Assembly: GCA_026003895.1 (NCBI GenBank)
Contig: BPIC01000003.1
Location: forward strand, 239,148 to 303,147
Reading direction: 5' to 3'
Length of the DNA stretch: 64,000 nucleotides
Origin: Dehalococcoidia bacterium
GTDB lineage: Bacteria; Chloroflexota; Dehalococcoidia; SpSt-223
Part shown: positions 43,951-52,667 of the stretch, piece by piece
How the letters are laid out: every line of letters starts with the position of its first letter
Numbering within the stretch: position 1 is the stretch's first letter
Translations under genes and position numbers: made by a program
Notes under the pieces: generated by a model
Told to the model about the DNA's origin: nothing
Database searches by the model: none
The model's input: the letters and a program-made list of their open reading frames with translations, nothing else

Positions 43951-45171
43951 GTGGAGCGCATCGTCGTCGTTGGCGCCAACCTCGCTGGCGGGCGCGCCGT
44001 CGAGACGCTGCGTGGCGAAGGCTTCGACGGCCAGATTGTGCTCATCGGGGAGGAGCGCGATCGGCCCTACGAGCGGCCGCCGCTCTCCAAGGAATACCTC
44101 GCCGGGACGAAGGAGCACAGCAAGCTGTTTCTGCGCCCCGCTCACTATTACGAAGACGAGCGCATCGAGCTGCTGCTCGGTCAGCGCGCCACTCGGCTCG
44201 ATGCCGCCTCCAAGACGGTTCATCTGGCCAACGGCCACACCGTTTCCTACGACAAGCTGCTCATCGCCGCCGGGGCGACGCCCCGTCGGCTTCGCGTGCC
44301 GGGCGCTGAGCTGACGAACGTCTTCGTCTTGCGAACCCTCCCCGACGCCGACGCGATCCGCGCAGCGCTCCAGCGGGGCGCCCGCGTTGTCGTCGTCGGA
44401 GCAGGCTTTATCGGGATGGAGGTAGCAGCAACATGCCGCCAGCTCGGTGCGGAGGTGACGGTCGTCGAGCCGCTTTCGGCGCCGCTGGAGGCGGTGCTCC
44501 CGCGCCAGATTGGCGAGCAGCTTGCCGCGATCCATCGCGCTCATGGTGTCGAGTTTCGGTTTGGCGAGAAAGTTGTCGGCTTTCGCGGACACGCCCGTGT
44601 CGAGCAGGCGCTGACCGACTCTGGCGCGGCGATCACGTGCGATTTGGCTATCGTCGGGATCGGCGTCGTTCCGGAAGACGGTTGGCTCGACGGCGCAGGC
44701 ATCGCACGGCAGAATGGCGTCCTCGTCGACGATTTGTGCCGAACGAGCATGCCGGACGTCTGGGCGGCAGGGGACGTGGCGAATTGGTGGCACCCGGAAC
44801 TCCGCCGCCGCCTCCGCGTCGAGCACTATGAGAACGCTCAACAACAGGCGGTGCACGCTGCCAAGGCGATGCTCGGGAACGGGACGCCCTACGCGCCGCT
44901 TCTCTACTTCTGGTCCGACCAGTACGACCGCAACCTGCAGGTTGTCGGTTACCCCGAGCCGGGCGACCAGCTTGTCTGGCGAGGCCGGCCGCCCCATGAG
45001 CCGTGGGCGGTCTTCTTCCTTCGCGAGGAGCGGCTCGTTGCCGCATTGACCGTCAACATGGTGCGCGAGCAGGTCGCCGCACGCCAGATTATCCGTAAGG
45101 GAGGAGCCGTCGATCCGGCCGCGCTCGCCGACCTCGATACCGATCTCCGGGCACTCGCCCGCGCCCTCTGA
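43951..45171 (+). CDS. FAD-dependent ferredoxin reductase
   Basis: The 406-residue enzyme belongs to the ferredoxin reductase/rubredoxin reductase group that passes electrons from NAD(P)H to iron-sulfur partners. It has the FAD Rossmann site IVVVGANLAGGRAVETL, the RPYERPPLSKEYLAG segment, the NAD site VVVVGAGFIGMEVAATC and the late FAD motif VWAAGDVANWW. The start is GTG. Its place right behind the CDGSH-Rieske gene indicates that they work as a pair. The terminal oxygenase is not in the window. Confidence 0.93.
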   Translation: MERIVVVGANLAGGRAVETLRGEGFDGQIVLIGEERDRPYERPPLSKEYLAGTKEHSKLFLRPAHYYEDERIELLLGQRATRLDAASKTVHLANGHTVSYDKLLIAAGATPRRLRVPGAELTNVFVLRTLPDADAIRAALQRGARVVVVGAGFIGMEVAATCRQLGAEVTVVEPLSAPLEAVLPRQIGEQLAAIHRAHGVEFRFGEKVVGFRGHARVEQALTDSGAAITCDLAIVGIGVVPEDGWLDGAGIARQNGVLVDDLCRTSMPDVWAAGDVANWWHPELRRRLRVEHYENAQQQAVHAAKAMLGNGTPYAPLLYFWSDQYDRNLQVVGYPEPGDQLVWRGRPPHEPWAVFFLREERLVAALTVNMVREQVAARQIIRKGGAVDPAALADLDTDLRALARAL

Positions 45172-45185
45172 TTCGCGGAGAAGCC

Positions 45186-46070
45186 ATGCCTCATCCTGCC
45201 CAACCCCTGCGCTTCGGCGTGAACCTCTCCACCTCTGCCGCGGCCGGCGCCGACCCGGCCGGCGATGCCGCGCTTGCCGAACGACTCGGCTTCGACCTCA
45301 TCGCCTGCTCCGATCACTTGCATACTCAGCACCCGAACTTCGAAACCTGGACCTTCTTGACCTGGGTGGCGGCCCACACCCGCCGGATCGCCCTCGCCTC
45401 CAACGTCCTTGGCCTGCCATACCGGGCGCCGGCGGTGATCGCCAAGATGGCCGAATCCCTTGATCGTCTCTCGGGCGGACGGCTTATCCTCGGGCTTGGC
45501 AGCGGCGGGATGGACGCCGAGTTCGCCGCTTTTGGGCTGCCCGTCCGCGCTCCGGGCGAGAAAGTCGCCGCGCTCGGGGAAGCGCTCGACATCATCCAAC
45601 AGCTCTGGCGCGAGCCGGCGGTGCACTACGCGGGAAAGCACTACACCACCAATGGCGCCACGATCACGCCCCGGCCAGCACGGCCCATCCCGCTCTGGCT
45701 CGGTGTCTACGGGCCGAAGGCCGTGCGGCTGGCCGCGCACCGCGCAGACGGCTGGGTTCCCTCAATGCCCTATCTGCCGCTTGCGCACGCGATCGACATG
45801 CGCGCCCAGCTGCGCGAGGCAGCGGCCGCGGCAGGCCGAGACCCAGATTCCATCACCTGCGCCTACAACATCACGGTTGCGGTGGGCCGCTTCACACCGC
45901 GCGGCGAGACGATCGCCGGCGATCCGGCGGAAGTCGCCGCCCGCTTGGCCGAGGTCGTGCGCGCCGGTTTCACCTTCCCGATCTTCTGGATCGTCGGCGA
46001 TCAGCGCACCGGCATGGAGCGCCTCGCCGGCGAGGTGCTACCGCGGGTGCGCGAGCTCGCCGCCAGTTGA
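45186..46070 (+). CDS. LLM-class (F420- or FMN-dependent) oxidoreductase
   Basis: The 294-residue protein has the TIM-barrel luciferase-like fold: LRFGVNLSTSAAAG, ACSDHLHTQHPNFETWTFL, IALASNVLGLPYRAPAVIAKM, LDRLSGGRLILGLGSG and PLWLGVYGPKAVRLAAHRADGW. The pattern is closest to F420-dependent members. It follows the ferredoxin reductase after 14 bases, so the two probably share a transcript. The substrate is unknown. Confidence 0.88.
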   Translation: MPHPAQPLRFGVNLSTSAAAGADPAGDAALAERLGFDLIACSDHLHTQHPNFETWTFLTWVAAHTRRIALASNVLGLPYRAPAVIAKMAESLDRLSGGRLILGLGSGGMDAEFAAFGLPVRAPGEKVAALGEALDIIQQLWREPAVHYAGKHYTTNGATITPRPARPIPLWLGVYGPKAVRLAAHRADGWVPSMPYLPLAHAIDMRAQLREAAAAAGRDPDSITCAYNITVAVGRFTPRGETIAGDPAEVAARLAEVVRAGFTFPIFWIVGDQRTGMERLAGEVLPRVRELAAS

Positions 46071-46088
46071 TCGCGAAGGATGCGTCCG

Positions 46089-46105
46089 AGCGGCGGCCCG
46101 CCGCT
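46089..46105 (+). repeat. GC-rich inverted repeat after the LLM gene
   Basis: AGCGGCGG and CCGCCGCT are separated by one base. It is a possible tail-less terminator 19 bases after the stop. Confidence 0.4.
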
Positions 46106-46237
46106 GGCAGCGGCGCACAGCGACGCGCCGGCGAGGTCGATGCGGCGAAGGTCCTGACGATTCCCGGTGGCTCGGCGACGGTTCCACGAGCAGCGGCAGA
46201 TCGCCGAAGGCGATAGTCGCGCGGCGTGATGGACAAC

Positions 46238-46270
46238 TTGCCGGGCCGACCGGCCGTCGATCGATATAAT
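46238..46270 (+). promoter_or_regulatory. Possible promoter of the YVTN/IPT protein gene
   Basis: A perfect TATAAT at 46265-46270 lies 35 bases before the ATG. The best upstream box is TTGCCG at 46238-46243, giving an over-long 21-base spacer, so the -35 element is uncertain. Confidence 0.45.
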
Positions 46271-46304
46271 GCCGTCGCGACCACCTGGAAAGGGACGGCA
46301 GACG

Positions 46305-48977
46305 ATGCATGTTCGATTGGCGCTCCGATCCCTTCCCATTCTGGCCGGTGCGGTCGCGCTCCTGCTCGCCTTCCTCGTCCAACCACCGCTGCGCAGCCAG
46401 TCCGTTACCGGCACGCTCACCGTCGGCAACGCGCCGCTCGGTGTGGGCTTCAACCCGCTCACCGGGCTCGTGTACGTCAGCAATAGCGAGGATGGCACGG
46501 TCAGCGTCATCCGCGGCAGCCAGGTGCAAGGGACGATCGCTGTTGGCAACGGGCCGAACGGCATCGACGCCGACACAAGCGCAAACCTCGTCTACGTCGC
46601 CAATTTCAGCGACGCGACGGTGAGCGTCATCAATGGGGCGACCAACACCGTGGTTAGTCTGCCGGCAGTCGGCAACGGACCGTTTGGCGTCGCCTATCTC
46701 CCGGGGACAGCCTTCACCTTCGTCACCAACTCCCAGGACGGGACCATCAGCTGGCTGCAAAACGGAACGGTGCAAGGGACGGCCTCGTTGCCGAATGGCG
46801 GCTTTCCCTATGGTATCGCTGCTGATCCGGCGCACAATCGCGTGCTTATCGCCAATTTCTCACTCAACCGGATCGAAGTGTTCGAGGCGAGCACGATGAG
46901 CTTCGGGCCAGCGTGGAGTGGCAACGGTCTCGCCGGTCCCTATGGCATCGCGGTCGACTCGGCGACCGGCAATGTCTACGTCGCCAATAGCAACGGCACT
47001 ACCGTCTCGGTCTTCACGAGCGCCGGCAGCCCGGTCGGATCGCCCATCGCGGTGGGCAACGAACCGCGCTGGGTTGCCAGTTACAGCGGCGTCTCGCCCT
47101 CCCACATCTTCGTCTCAAATCGCCTCTCGGGCACGGTGTCGGTGATCGCCGGGACAAGCGTCGTTGCGACCATTCCGGTGGGCGTCGGTCCGATCGGGAT
47201 CGGCGTCAATGCGGCAACTGGGACGGTCTACGTCGCCAACACGGGCCTGTTCGACACTCCATCGAACGCGGTGACGGTCATCCAAGATGCACCGCCCGCG
47301 ACCCCTACCAGCACCGCGACCGCCACCCGCACCCCGACGCCGACGAGCACGCCGACTGCGACACCGACCGCGACGGCGACCCCGTTTCCGACGCCGCAGA
47401 TCCTCGGCATCACGCCTGTCGCCAAGCCGGAGGGCGCACCGGGGTTCACGCTCAAGATCGTTGGCAGCGGCTTCGTTTCTGACACGGTCACCAGCCTTGA
47501 ATCGACGGCGCGCTGGAACGGGGCAGACCGGACGACGCTGTACATCAGCCCGACGCTCCTTTACGCCGATATTCTGACGCTCGACCTCGCCGTCGCCGGA
47601 ATCGCCAACGTCACCGTGCTCAATCCCGAAGCAGGGCTCTCAAACGCGGCGCCGTTCACCGTCCAGTCGCCGACACCTACTCCCACGTCGACGTCGACCT
47701 CGACCCCAACCCCGACGGCTACCGCAACGTCAACACCAGTGAACACGCCGACCCCGACGCCGACCGGCACACCGCCGCCCTCCCCGACGCCGACCTCGAC
47801 GAGCACCACAACCCCGTCGCCAACGGCGACCGCCACCCCGACGAACACGCCCAACCCCGTTCCGGCGATCATTGCCATCGCGCCCGTGTCGGCAGCGGTC
47901 GGCACCGGACAAGTGACGCTCGCGGTGACGGGGACGAACTTTATCGACGTGCCGCACACGCCCGGGGCGTCGTCGGTCGTGCGGTGGAACGGTCAAAGCC
48001 TGCCCACCCTTCCGATCAGCAGCACGCTGCTCTACGCCCAGCTTGGCCCCGCGCAGTTAGACGCCGCAGGAACCTTCAGCGTGACAGTCTTCAACCCCGG
48101 CAACCCGTCAGGAGGCGGGACATCCAACGCCGTGCCCTTCACTGTGGTCCAGCCGCCGCCGACTGCCACGCCAACCGGGACAGCGACGCCCTCGCCAACC
48201 CCGACGCTGGGGCCAAATGACCCGACGCCGACGTCGACGCCGCCCGGGCCGACCCCGACCAGCACGCGCACCGCCACCCCAACCGCCGGGCCACCGCCGG
48301 TGATCACCGCCGCTCAGCCTCCCTCCCGGCTCGCCGGGCCGGGCGGGGCGAGCATCCAGCTGACTGGGCAGAATTTCCTCCCGCAGTCGATCGCTCAATG
48401 GAACGGCGCCCCGCGAACCACGCTCTACGTCAACGCGACGACGCTCGTGCTCCAGTTGAACCCCGGTGATCTCCAGACGAACGCCACCAGCGCCCAGATC
48501 ACGGTGCTGAACCCCGGTGGTCAACAGTCGAATAGCTTCAGCTATCCGATCGTGCAGCCGACGGCATCGCCCACGCCGTCGCCGACCGCCACGCTTGCAC
48601 CGGGACAGCCGACGCCAACCGCGACAGCGACCCCGCCGCCGAACCCGCAGCCCGAGATCACGGGTTTCCAGCCGCCGAGCTCGCCGGTCGAGCCGGGCGG
48701 GGCTAATGTCGTGGTCACCGGCTCGGGCTTCATCCCCAGTTCGGTCGTCACCGTCGACGGCACACCGCGCCAGACGCGCTTCTTCGACGAGACCGAGGTG
48801 ATCGTCACCCTGACGCCGGGCGATTTGAGCGTGCCGGGCACGCTGGACGTTCAGGTCGTCAATCCCGGACCCGGCGGCGGCGCATCGAATACCGTCCCCT
48901 ATCCGGTGACGGCGGTGCCACAGGACTACTTCGTGCCGAGCGCTCCCGTCTTCATCGCGTTGGCCGACGGAGCGTAG
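46305..48977 (+). CDS. Surface protein: YVTN beta-propeller plus four IPT/TIG domains on Thr-Pro linkers
   Basis: The 890-residue protein begins with a signal sequence. Residues about 30-335 form a YVTN-type propeller (GLVYVSNSEDGTVSVI, NLVYVANFSDATVSVI, GNVYVANSNGTTVSV). Then four IPT/TIG-like domains follow, each starting like ILGITPVAKPEGAPGFTLKI or ITGFQPPSSPVEPGGANVVV and containing an R-x-N-G or related strand, and a TLLYA- or TTLVLQ-type strand. They are separated by long Thr/Pro linkers coded by repetitive ACG/CCG triplets. ATG at 46305 is behind AAAGGGACG. It is likely a cell-surface or secreted binding protein. Confidence 0.85.
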   Translation: MHVRLALRSLPILAGAVALLLAFLVQPPLRSQSVTGTLTVGNAPLGVGFNPLTGLVYVSNSEDGTVSVIRGSQVQGTIAVGNGPNGIDADTSANLVYVANFSDATVSVINGATNTVVSLPAVGNGPFGVAYLPGTAFTFVTNSQDGTISWLQNGTVQGTASLPNGGFPYGIAADPAHNRVLIANFSLNRIEVFEASTMSFGPAWSGNGLAGPYGIAVDSATGNVYVANSNGTTVSVFTSAGSPVGSPIAVGNEPRWVASYSGVSPSHIFVSNRLSGTVSVIAGTSVVATIPVGVGPIGIGVNAATGTVYVANTGLFDTPSNAVTVIQDAPPATPTSTATATRTPTPTSTPTATPTATATPFPTPQILGITPVAKPEGAPGFTLKIVGSGFVSDTVTSLESTARWNGADRTTLYISPTLLYADILTLDLAVAGIANVTVLNPEAGLSNAAPFTVQSPTPTPTSTSTSTPTPTATATSTPVNTPTPTPTGTPPPSPTPTSTSTTTPSPTATATPTNTPNPVPAIIAIAPVSAAVGTGQVTLAVTGTNFIDVPHTPGASSVVRWNGQSLPTLPISSTLLYAQLGPAQLDAAGTFSVTVFNPGNPSGGGTSNAVPFTVVQPPPTATPTGTATPSPTPTLGPNDPTPTSTPPGPTPTSTRTATPTAGPPPVITAAQPPSRLAGPGGASIQLTGQNFLPQSIAQWNGAPRTTLYVNATTLVLQLNPGDLQTNATSAQITVLNPGGQQSNSFSYPIVQPTASPTPSPTATLAPGQPTPTATATPPPNPQPEITGFQPPSSPVEPGGANVVVTGSGFIPSSVVTVDGTPRQTRFFDETEVIVTLTPGDLSVPGTLDVQVVNPGPGGGASNTVPYPVTAVPQDYFVPSAPVFIALADGA

Positions 48978-49048
48978 GAGAAAAAAGCTACCCACCGTGA
49001 CCAGCCTCGGGCATGATTTGGCTCGAGCTTCGAGAGGAGGCACCGCTC

Positions 49049-50635
49049 ATGCGCTGGAACGCGATCGCGTCTCTTGCTTTGGCAGCGCTGGTGACTGCTT
49101 GTGCGCCGACCGCGCCCTCCAATCCTTCGGCCGGCCCTGCGCCGGGCGGGACCACGACCGCTGGCGAACAGCGTGAGGAACAGCAGATCCTCCGCATTGG
49201 ATCGGCCGGCCTGATCGCCAGCCCCACGCCGTCGTCCACCGGCGGCAACGCCTTCATGCTGTGGACGATGTATGACAACCTCGTCTCACTCGGGAAGGAC
49301 TACACCCTCCGACCATCGATCGCCGAGCGCTGGGAATTGCAGCCCGACAATACCACGTGGCGCTTCTTCATCCGGCGCGACATGACGTGGCCAAACGGGG
49401 ACAAGCTGACCGCCGCCGACGTCGAGTTCACGATGAATCAGGTGATCGAGAAGAACTGGCCGCAGCGAGCGCCATTTGCCAGCATCACGGCGGCGCGGCT
49501 GGTAGACGAGTACACGGTCGATTTCATCGGGCGCCAGACCGACCAGTCGATTCCCTACGCCAGCCAGCAGCTCTGGATCGCGCCAAAGAAGTACTACGAG
49601 CAAATCGGCGACCGCGAATTCGTCCTGAAGCCGATGGGATTGGGACCGTATGAGTTGGTCGAGTTTCGAGCGACGGATGTGCTGCGCGTGCGGAAGAAGC
49701 GCACTCCCCACGCCTTCCGAACGGCAATCGCCGATGAACTGATCATCCGCCAGATACCCGAGAATTCGCAGGTGATTGCCGGACTGCGCACCGGTGACCT
49801 CGACATCGCCTCGTCGCGCAATCTGACCGCCGAGCAGGCCGACTCGCTGAAGGCAGCAGGGATGGTCGTGTTGGCCAACCCCGGCTCAAACATCGCCGGC
49901 ATCATGCTCCAAGGCCGCGCCGAGACCGAGAACACGCCGCTCAAGGATCGGCGTGTTCGGCTGGCGATCAACTATGCAATTGACCGCGAAGGGCTGGCGA
50001 AGGCGATCTATCGCGACTATGCGCAACCCACCGGGCAACTCGCCTTTCCCGGCACGCTCTATCACGATCCAAGTGTCCCCCCCTTCCCCTACGACCCAGC
50101 CCAGGCGCGTCGGCTGCTTGCTGAAGCCGGCTATCCAAACGGCTTCAAGCTGCCCTATGGTGTCGACTTCACGCTGTCGATGACCCCCGCCGATCTCATC
50201 GTCGCCATCCAAAGCAACCTTCGCCAAGTTGGTATCGAACTGGAAGTCCACCAACTCGAAGCGACCGAATATGTCGACAAAGCCTATGGCCGGAAACAGC
50301 AGGGCGACATGATGTTCGGCGGAACCGCGGATGCGCTGGGCTTCGGACCGAGCCGGGTGTTCCAAGGGTGCGGCAAGCCGGCGGGTGGCGGTCCCGGCAC
50401 GACGTGGTACTGCAACCCCGAATGGGACCGGCTGATGGACCTCGCCTACGCCGAGCGCGATCTCCAGAAACGGATCGAGTACGCCCGCCAGGCGAACGCC
50501 ATTCAGCGGCAGGACAGTTACTTGCTCTTCTTGCTGAACGCGCCAAGCTTCATCGTCCACTCGCCGAAGGTGCGCGGCATGAACATCGAACTGTCGTTCA
50601 TTTACAACTTCGATAGCGTCTACAAGGTGAAGTAG
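49049..50635 (+). CDS. ABC transporter substrate-binding lipoprotein, family 5
   Basis: The 528-residue lipoprotein has a lipobox ending LVTAC, then a Thr/Gly-rich tether, then the SBP_bac_5 fold: YDNLVSLGKDYTLRPSIAERWE, FFIRRDMTWPNGDKLTAADVEFT, RVRLAINYAIDREGLAKAIY and FPYDPAQARRLLAEAGYPNGF. Family 5 proteins deliver peptides, nickel or other solutes to ABC importers. No permease or ATPase gene adjoins, so the receptor is an orphan here. ATG at 49049 follows GAGGAGG; the ATG at 49013 is upstream of that site. Confidence 0.92.
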   Translation: MRWNAIASLALAALVTACAPTAPSNPSAGPAPGGTTTAGEQREEQQILRIGSAGLIASPTPSSTGGNAFMLWTMYDNLVSLGKDYTLRPSIAERWELQPDNTTWRFFIRRDMTWPNGDKLTAADVEFTMNQVIEKNWPQRAPFASITAARLVDEYTVDFIGRQTDQSIPYASQQLWIAPKKYYEQIGDREFVLKPMGLGPYELVEFRATDVLRVRKKRTPHAFRTAIADELIIRQIPENSQVIAGLRTGDLDIASSRNLTAEQADSLKAAGMVVLANPGSNIAGIMLQGRAETENTPLKDRRVRLAINYAIDREGLAKAIYRDYAQPTGQLAFPGTLYHDPSVPPFPYDPAQARRLLAEAGYPNGFKLPYGVDFTLSMTPADLIVAIQSNLRQVGIELEVHQLEATEYVDKAYGRKQQGDMMFGGTADALGFGPSRVFQGCGKPAGGGPGTTWYCNPEWDRLMDLAYAERDLQKRIEYARQANAIQRQDSYLLFLLNAPSFIVHSPKVRGMNIELSFIYNFDSVYKVK

Positions 50636-50708
50636 CCAAGTCGCCGCGTCACGCCACCAGTTGGCGTGGCGTGGTCGGACGTTCGGCTCGTACGCCGATA
50701 AAGCCACG

Positions 50709-50734
50709 CGCTCCTGCCTCGCAGCGCAGGAGCG
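50709..50734 (+). terminator. Hairpin between the lipoprotein and alcohol dehydrogenase genes
   Basis: CGCTCCTGC at 50709-50717 pairs perfectly with GCAGGAGCG at 50726-50734. A weaker 7-bp hairpin lies at 50650-50668. Neither has a U tract. Confidence 0.4.
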
Positions 50735-50828
50735 ACGTCGGCGATGAGCATCCCGCAGAAGTCATCGCCCACGTCGTGCCGTGGCAGGGCGCCCAAGAGA
50801 TAAATGCTCGCTTAAGGACCTGACACAC

Positions 50829-51911
50829 GTGAAAGCTGCCATCTTTCGGGGAGTGAACCAGCCCCTGACCATTGAAGAGGTCGAGATCGACCGCCCCTTG
50901 CCCCGCGAGGTCGTGGTTCGGACCGCGGCGACCGGCGTTTGTCACAGCGACCTCCATTTCATTGAGGGATCGTACCCAGCTGCAATCCCCGGCATTCTCG
51001 GCCATGAGCCGGCCGGAATCGTTGAGGAAGTCGGCAGTCAGGTGACCTACCTCAAGCCAGGCGACCACGTCGTTGGCTGCCTCTCCGTGTTCTGTGGAAC
51101 GTGTGAGCAGTGTCTCACCGGCCATCCGTACCGCTGTAGCCAGACGCCGCGTCGCCATCCGAGCGATCCGCCCCGCCTTCGTTTTCCGGATGGCACCCCC
51201 ATCGGGCAGGTGTCCAATCTGTCCGCCTACGCCGAGAAGATGCTCGTCCACGAAAACGCGCTGGTGAAGATCGACCCGAGCATTCCGCTCGATGTGGCAG
51301 CCCTCGTCGGCTGCGGCGTGACGACTGGCCTCGGCGCCGTTTTCCACACCGCCAAGGTCACGCCGGGCAGCACCGTCGCCGTGTTTGGCGTCGGTGGGGT
51401 CGGGCTCGCTGCCGTCCAGGGCGCCCGGCTCGCCGGCGCCCGCCGGATCATTGCCGTGGATCTTGACCCGCACAAACTGGAAACCGCCAAGCAGCTCGGC
51501 GCGACGGATCTCGTCGACGCCGCCGAGGGCGATCCGGTCACCGAAATCCACCAGCTGACCGGCGGCGGAGTGGATTTTGCCTTCGAGGCCATCGGCCTGC
51601 CTCGCACAGCCGAGCAAGCGTTTCTCTCGACTGGTCGCGGCGGTGTCGCGACCATCATCGGGATGATCCCCGTCGGGGCCGTGGTGACCATCCCGGGCAG
51701 TTTGCTGCTCACCGAACGCAAGTTGCAGGGAAGCGGGATGGGCTCCAACCGCTTTCGAGTCGACGTGCCACGCTACCTCGAACTCTATCAGCAAGGCCGC
51801 CTCAAGCTCGACGAGATGATCACCCGCCGCATTCGCCTCGACGAGATCAACAGCGCCTTCGACGCGCTCCGCTCCCACCAAGGGGTGCGATCCGTCGTCG
51901 TCTTCGATTAG
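50829..51911 (+). CDS. Zinc-dependent alcohol dehydrogenase
   Basis: The 360-residue medium-chain dehydrogenase has catalytic zinc ligands in TGVCHSDLHF and GHEPAGIVEEVG. It has the four-Cys structural site CGTCEQCLTGHPYRC, a C in LVGCGVTTGLGA and the NAD site VFGVGGVGLAAVQGARLAGA followed by VDLDP. The Asp after the Rossmann site favours NAD. The fold and VTTGLGAV segment resemble the class III/formaldehyde and aryl alcohol branch. GTG at 50829 is chosen because the family starts with KAAIFRGVNQPL; AAGGA is ten bases upstream. Confidence 0.92.
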   Translation: MKAAIFRGVNQPLTIEEVEIDRPLPREVVVRTAATGVCHSDLHFIEGSYPAAIPGILGHEPAGIVEEVGSQVTYLKPGDHVVGCLSVFCGTCEQCLTGHPYRCSQTPRRHPSDPPRLRFPDGTPIGQVSNLSAYAEKMLVHENALVKIDPSIPLDVAALVGCGVTTGLGAVFHTAKVTPGSTVAVFGVGGVGLAAVQGARLAGARRIIAVDLDPHKLETAKQLGATDLVDAAEGDPVTEIHQLTGGGVDFAFEAIGLPRTAEQAFLSTGRGGVATIIGMIPVGAVVTIPGSLLLTERKLQGSGMGSNRFRVDVPRYLELYQQGRLKLDEMITRRIRLDEINSAFDALRSHQGVRSVVVFD

Positions 51912-51914
51912 TGT

Positions 51915-51969
51915 CTGCCCGCGAGGCACCGCGCCGGCTAGCCCGGTAGGCGCGAACGGGCGCGGGCAG
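51915..51969. terminator. Bidirectional terminator between convergent adh and gmk
   Basis: CTGCCCGCG at 51915-51923 pairs with CGCGGGCAG at 51961-51969. An inner stem pairs GCGCC (51931-51935) with GGCGC (51949-51953). It fills the 78-base gap between two converging genes. Confidence 0.6.
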
Positions 51970-51989
51970 TCTCGCTGATGGCGGCTGCG

Positions 51990-52667
51990 TTAGCGCATCG
52001 CGGCGAGGAGGCTGAAGGCGTGCAGCTCCTCGAGGGGGCGGCCGGGATGGACACGGCGACGCTCCGCAACGAGGATGGCACGCAGCTCGTCGGCGGCAGC
52101 TTCTGGCTCACCGTCACGGCTGATGATCAGGTATTGAAACGCAGGGAGCATCTCAAGTTCGCGCTTGGCGGTCGCGAGCCGGCGCTGGATCGCCGCCTCG
52201 TCATCCTGCCCGCGGCGGCGCAGCCGTTCCTCCTGGGCAGCGAGGCTGGGAGCTGCGAGGAAGACCAGCACGGCGCTAGGGATGCGGCTCTTGATCGTAA
52301 GCGCACCCTGAACGTCAATCCGCAGGAGGACATCGCGTCCCGCGCTCAACGCCTCGACGATCGGCTGGCGCGGCACGCCATAGCAGAAGCGCTCATAGAC
52401 GACCGCGTGCTCGATCAGGGCGTCGGCGTCGAGCAGCCGATCGTACTCTTCCTTGGAGACGAACCAGTAATCGACGCCGTTGCGCTCGCCGTCGCGCGCC
52501 GGGCGGGTGGTGTAGGTGACGATGCGGACGAAGTCGAGTCCGGTGCGCTCGAGGCGAGCGATGACGGTGTCCTTGCCGACGCCAGACGGGCCGGAGAGCA
52601 CAGCGAGCACCGGCGCCCGGCCGGCGGCGGCGAGCAGCGCCTCGGCATTCGGCGCGGCGTCGCTCAC
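51990..52667 (-). CDS. gmk: Guanylate kinase
   Basis: Gmk phosphorylates GMP to GDP. The 225-residue protein has the P-loop G26PSGVGKDT34, the GMP-binding VTYTTRPARDGERNGVDYWF segment, and the lid VFLAAPSLAAQEERLRRRGQDDE. The C-terminal tail is normal. It overlaps the tyrA stop by four bases as the last gene of the M50-HD-tyrA-gmk series. Confidence 0.95.
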   Translation of the reverse strand: MSDAAPNAEALLAAAGRAPVLAVLSGPSGVGKDTVIARLERTGLDFVRIVTYTTRPARDGERNGVDYWFVSKEEYDRLLDADALIEHAVVYERFCYGVPRQPIVEALSAGRDVLLRIDVQGALTIKSRIPSAVLVFLAAPSLAAQEERLRRRGQDDEAAIQRRLATAKRELEMLPAFQYLIISRDGEPEAAADELRAILVAERRRVHPGRPLEELHAFSLLAAMR

